In this document: one piece after another, positions 61,009 to 64,000 of the stretch
Layout: each line of letters begins with the position of its first letter
Position numbering within the stretch: the stretch's first letter is position 1
Assembly: GCA_910585095.1 (NCBI GenBank)
Contig: CAJUBU010000013.1
Span: 51,982 to 115,981, forward strand
Direction: 5' to 3'
DNA from: an uncultured Lachnospira sp.
GTDB lineage: Bacteria; Bacillota; Clostridia; Lachnospirales; Lachnospiraceae
DNA: 64,000 nucleotides
Program-made: the position numbers and the translations under genes
Notes under the pieces: model-generated
The model's input: only the letters and a program-made list of their open reading frames with translations
Told to the model about the DNA's origin: nothing
Database searches by the model: none

Positions 61009-62175
61009 ATGAAAAAGAGATTTTTTAGTGCAATTTTTGCAACCATACTTCTTACCTCTTTTGTAGGTTGTAGCAATAATAAAGCATCTAATGATGGTGA
61101 TGATACTTCCAATAGGGCTATGGCAGCAAGTGAATATAATAATTATTTTAAGGCAAATGCCGCTGTTTATAAAAATTTGGTGACATTGCCAAGTTATGAA
61201 GGTCTTGAGGTGTCTGTAGATAAGTCTATATTAGATGTGACCGATGAAAAAGTGGATGAGCATATTAATAAGATACTTTCATCGTTTGCGACAACGGAGC
61301 AGGTTAAAGAGGGTGTTACAGAAAGTGGGGATTCTATTAATCTTGATTTCTCTGGCAAGCTTGATGGTGTAGCATTTGCGGGTGGAACTGCTACATCTAC
61401 AAATTATACAATTGGTTCAGGTGGTTACATACAAGATTTAGATCAAGGCTTAATTGGTCTTACAGTTGGGCAGGAATATGATATTCCATGCAGATTCCCA
61501 GATGGTTATCAAAATGCAGAGCTTGCAGGAAAAGATGTAATATTTACTGTAACTGTAAATTATATATCTAAAACAAATACTCCTGCGCTTACAGATGAGT
61601 GGATTTCATCAAATAAAGAGGCTGCTGGAATCAAAAGTAATAATATTACCGAATTAAAACAAGAGACAAAAGATTATCTTACAGAGAGCAATCAATTAGA
61701 ATATGATAATAAAAAATATACGGAATTGATGAAAAAGATAGTGGATGGTATGACAATTACAAACTATCCAGAAAAAGAATTAAACAGCCTTATAGAAATC
61801 TATAAAAATAATGTTAAGTCAGAGTATGAAACATATAAAGATTATTATGCATCGAATGGTATAAGTGATTTTAACGCATATCTTGCCAATATGGGATTAT
61901 CATCAGAAGATGAATTTACAGATTATGCAAAAGAAACATCACAAGAATATCTTAAAAATAAAATGGTAGTTACAATTATTGCTGCTGATAATAATATTGA
62001 GGTAACAGAGTCCGAGATTAAAGAACTTGGTGAAGAATGGGCTACTTATTATGGTTATGATAATTATCAAGGTATTCTTGATGAATATGGTGATGAGATG
62101 AACTGTGAAGTTGGATTTGAAGTATTGTATCAAAAAGTTCAGAAATTGCTTATAGAAAAAGCTGTTGAAGTGTAA
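61009..62175 (+). CDS. trigger-factor-like lipoprotein foldase (FKBP domain + TF C-terminal domain)
   Basis: The 388-residue lipoprotein (lipobox FVGC) resembles trigger factor without its ribosome-binding N-terminal domain. An FKBP-like peptidyl-prolyl isomerase domain covers residues about 100-190 (GDSINLDFSGKLDGVAFAGG, then GSGGYIQDLDQGLIGLTVGQ and the AELAGKDVIFTVTVNYI strand). A helical chaperone-like C-terminal domain follows (TNYPEKELNSLIE ... AADNNIEVTESEIKELG). It probably folds exported proteins at the membrane surface, like PrsA in other Firmicutes. AGAAAGG precedes the ATG. A consensus promoter and long leader lie upstream. Confidence 0.88.
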   Translation: MKKRFFSAIFATILLTSFVGCSNNKASNDGDDTSNRAMAASEYNNYFKANAAVYKNLVTLPSYEGLEVSVDKSILDVTDEKVDEHINKILSSFATTEQVKEGVTESGDSINLDFSGKLDGVAFAGGTATSTNYTIGSGGYIQDLDQGLIGLTVGQEYDIPCRFPDGYQNAELAGKDVIFTVTVNYISKTNTPALTDEWISSNKEAAGIKSNNITELKQETKDYLTESNQLEYDNKKYTELMKKIVDGMTITNYPEKELNSLIEIYKNNVKSEYETYKDYYASNGISDFNAYLANMGLSSEDEFTDYAKETSQEYLKNKMVVTIIAADNNIEVTESEIKELGEEWATYYGYDNYQGILDEYGDEMNCEVGFEVLYQKVQKLLIEKAVEV

Positions 62176-62200
62176 TGAAATTACATAATAAAATTGCAAT

Positions 62201-62249
62201 AAGATTATAAACAAGTTATGTAATGAAGTGTAAATATTCATTTACTAAA
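62201..62249 (+). repeat. dispersed intergenic repeat, copy 10 (diverged)
   Basis: AAGTTATGTAATGAAGTG then TAAATATTCATTTACTA. It begins 26 bases after the preceding stop. The least conserved copy. Confidence 0.55.
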
Positions 62250-62270
62250 TAAAAATAATTTATAAGATTA

Positions 62271-62314
62271 AAACCATTTGTGTCTATGTATTGCTTGATA
62301 CAAATGGTTTATTT
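62271..62314 (+). terminator. terminator after the trigger-factor-like gene
   Basis: AAACCATTTGT (62271-62281) pairs perfectly with ACAAATGGTTT (62300-62310), then ATTTAT. Confidence 0.78.
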
Positions 62315-62343
62315 ATAAAAAGAGGTATACAAGTGAGGATAAT

Positions 62344-62424
62344 ATGTTGTGTCATATGATAATTGATTTAAGCGATTTACTCTGTACAAGGTCTGATGAT
62401 TGGGCGAAACTTGTACAGAGATAG
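62344..62424 (+). CDS. 26-codon leader peptide candidate upstream of the MFS exporter
   Basis: A short open frame, MLCHMIIDLSDL then LCTRSDDWAKLVQR, starts at an ATG with GAGGAT just upstream. It ends 83 bases before the exporter gene. Its second half covers an 11-bp inverted repeat. A translated leader with an internal hairpin before an efflux gene would fit ribosome-mediated attenuation, but translation is not proven; the spacing of the ribosome site is short. Confidence 0.45.
   Translation: MLCHMIIDLSDLLCTRSDDWAKLVQR
62380..62420 (+). promoter_or_regulatory. 11-bp inverted repeat in the MFS leader
   Basis: CTCTGTACAAG (62380-62390) and CTTGTACAGAG (62410-62420) are perfectly complementary with 19 bases between them. 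No T run follows, so it is not an intrinsic terminator; it could be an RNA switch or an operator. Confidence 0.6.
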
Positions 62425-62507
62425 ATAATTATAAATTCGTCCGCATTGGATTTTGTACTTATGGGTAACTAATAAGAAAAATAGAACAACATAAGGAGAA
62501 AAATTCA

Positions 62508-63812
62508 ATGAAGAAAAATTCAATACAGAATAATTTTAAAAGATATATTATATTTTGGCTTAGTCAAGCATGTTCACAATTGGGAAGTTCCATGACAGCA
62601 TTTGCGCTGATTTTATGGGCATATACAAAAAATGGTTCAGCTATGACTGTCTCATTAATGTCTTTTTTCAATTATGTGCCATATATTATTGTAAGTTTGT
62701 TTGTTGGCACATTTGTAGATACCCATAGCAAAAAGAAGATTATGCTGATATCCGATAGTATAGCTGCCATTTGTTCCGTTGTTATATTTACCTTAAATCA
62801 AGCAGATGGACTGCAAATATGGAATATTTATCTGGTAAATTTTATAATTGGGTTTATGAATGCTTTTCAAGGACCTGCATCATCTGTGGCAATAGGAAAG
62901 GTTGTACCTAAGGATAAGTTGGCACAGGTTAGCGGCATGAATTCTTTTTCTAGTAACTTAGTAGCAGTGTTATCACCAGTGTTGGCAGCATCGTTGTTTG
63001 CATTAGGGGGACTCAAACTAATTTTAATAATTGATTTATGCAGTTTTATATTTGCTTTTATGGTATTACTTGTTGTACTTAAGATTCCAGAAGATACATT
63101 TGTAAAAGTTAAGAAAAAGTCTATGTTTGCAGGCTGTGCAGAGGGCTTTAGCTATTTGAAAAATAATAAAGCTATCTTTACAATTATTATTACAATGGCT
63201 TTGTTAAATTTCTTTTCCAGATTGACTTATGAAAATATTTTGTCGCCAATGATACTTTCAAGAAGTGAAAATAACAGTGTTGTATTAGGCATTGTAAATG
63301 CAGTGATGGGAATTGGAGGCATTGTAGGAGGCATTATTGTTTCTACTGGAAAAGTAAAAGGAAGCAGTGCAAAACTGATTTATATATCAGCAATGCTCTC
63401 ATTTTTATTGGGAGATGTTATGATGGGGGCTGGCAGAAATATTATATTTTGGGTATTTGCTTCATTTGCAGCAAGTTTCCCAATACCTTTTATCAATGCA
63501 GGGCAGATGGTAATTTTATACAAATATGTTCCTCAAGAAATACAAGGAAGAATATTTGCATTGAGAAATGCTCTTCAGTTTAGTACAATTCCTTTAGGAA
63601 TTTTGTTGGGAGGGTTTTTGGCTGATTATGTGTTTGAACCCTTTATGATGACTGAAAATGCAGTTGCTAAAATATTACAGATCATAGTAGGAGAAGGTGC
63701 AGGAAGCGGCATGGCTGTAATGTTTTTATGTACAGGTATATTAGGAGTATTGTTTAGTTTGATTTCATATCAACAAAAAGATATTCGTGAGCTTGACAAA
63801 CCAGAATTCTGA
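62508..63812 (+). CDS. MFS transporter, MefA-like (MFS_3) efflux type
   Basis: The 434-residue protein has twelve membrane helices in two six-helix halves. The start WLSQACSQLGSSMTAFALILW and the loop between helices 2 and 3 (FVGTFVDTHSKKKIM) match the MFS_3/macrolide-efflux group that includes MefA and many uncharacterised exporters. The mid-loop (NFFSRLTYENIL) and VPQEIQGRIFALRNALQFST are also typical. AAGGAG lies nine bases before the ATG. A leader frame and inverted repeat upstream may regulate it. The substrate cannot be predicted. Confidence 0.88.
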   Translation: MKKNSIQNNFKRYIIFWLSQACSQLGSSMTAFALILWAYTKNGSAMTVSLMSFFNYVPYIIVSLFVGTFVDTHSKKKIMLISDSIAAICSVVIFTLNQADGLQIWNIYLVNFIIGFMNAFQGPASSVAIGKVVPKDKLAQVSGMNSFSSNLVAVLSPVLAASLFALGGLKLILIIDLCSFIFAFMVLLVVLKIPEDTFVKVKKKSMFAGCAEGFSYLKNNKAIFTIIITMALLNFFSRLTYENILSPMILSRSENNSVVLGIVNAVMGIGGIVGGIIVSTGKVKGSSAKLIYISAMLSFLLGDVMMGAGRNIIFWVFASFAASFPIPFINAGQMVILYKYVPQEIQGRIFALRNALQFSTIPLGILLGGFLADYVFEPFMMTENAVAKILQIIVGEGAGSGMAVMFLCTGILGVLFSLISYQQKDIRELDKPEF

Positions 63813-64000
63813 TAAGACACTTTTTATAGCACTTATTAACTGTTATATCTTATCTCCAAAAAGTTCGCAAACCCTTGAAAATGCTAAATTTATAGCAAGT
63901 GAGTTTGCCCTTATTCTTTCCCTCGTGTTGTATCCTTTTCCTTCGTGTTACGAACCCTCATAAGGGCAAAAATAAGGGAAAGAAAAACCTGTAACAAATT
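63813..64000. other. window-edge intergenic sequence with inverted repeat
   Basis: TTTGCCCTTAT (63904-63914) and ATAAGGGCAAA (63960-63970) are perfectly complementary, and CTTTCCCT/AGGGAAAG (63916-63923, 63975-63982) pair in an overlapping way. No gene is seen. It might be the beginning of a mobile element or a long terminator; the window ends before this can be judged. Confidence 0.4.

Noticed and set aside
1..64000. tRNA, rRNA, tmRNA or other known structured RNA genes
   Set aside because: None recognised by eye on either strand.

Overview
The window looks like chromosome of an anaerobic, spore-forming, low-GC Gram-positive bacterium of the Clostridia, most likely Lachnospiraceae or a close relative. 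This is inferred from AT-rich DNA, AGGAGG-type ribosome sites, GTG/TTG starts, sporulation genes (SpoIIR, SipL-like DUF3794/LysM protein, CotS-family protein, YtvI-like protein), a type-3 prolyl-tRNA synthetase, an [FeFe] hydrogenase and many lipoproteins. No rRNA, tRNA, CRISPR array or intact transposase was seen.

Layout. 0-5.3 kb: 3' part of a LysM-G5-M23 peptidase, murA, and a histidine kinase/response regulator pair. 5.3-7.2 kb: an antitoxin-like/PIN toxin pair and a dispanin-like membrane protein with a long Asn/Gly/Tyr repeat. 7.4-13 kb: housekeeping and sporulation genes (pseudouridine synthase, YtvI-like, proS, cca, CotS-like). 13.1-29.8 kb: a surface glycan/glycolipid region with a PEGA lipoprotein, DegT aminotransferase, initiating sugar transferase, two GT2 enzymes, a membrane-anchored sigma-like protein, a ManC-cupin-ManA fusion, YfhO, a PIG-V-like mannosyltransferase, galE and glmM. 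The mannose genes form a plausible route from fructose-6-P to GDP-mannose to polyprenyl-P-mannose to an extracytoplasmic acceptor. 29.9-36.6 kb: PrcB-like lipoprotein, SipL-like protein, a conserved unknown protein, and a two-gene [FeFe] hydrogenase operon (catalytic subunit plus a truncated-NuoF/GltD fusion) of visibly higher GC. 37-42.4 kb: MATE exporter, AraC regulator, ispE, GntR regulator, spoIIR.

42.4-51.3 kb is a very AT-rich accessory region holding two parallel modules. Each starts with a small secreted protein (126 and 133 aa) and continues with a dedicated ABC system: lipoprotein + two FtsX-like permeases + ATPase, then three small membrane proteins + ATPase. This resembles a bacteriocin or secreted-peptide export/immunity arrangement that I cannot assign to a named family, and it is the best candidate for an undescribed system. 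51.4-63.8 kb: AbrB-like and YwiB-like proteins, NCS2 purine permease, pncB, plsC, the aguA/aguB agmatine pathway, ApbE, a trigger-factor-like lipoprotein and an MFS exporter preceded by a 26-codon leader frame.

A roughly 40-50 bp dispersed repeat with a conserved hairpin occurs ten times between genes, usually directly after a stop codon and in the sense direction of that gene. Other non-coding elements are a nested MITE-like inverted repeat, two hairpins resembling IS200/IS605 right ends, and a GC-rich structured element beside aguB. All functional names rest on reading motifs by eye; no database search was run.
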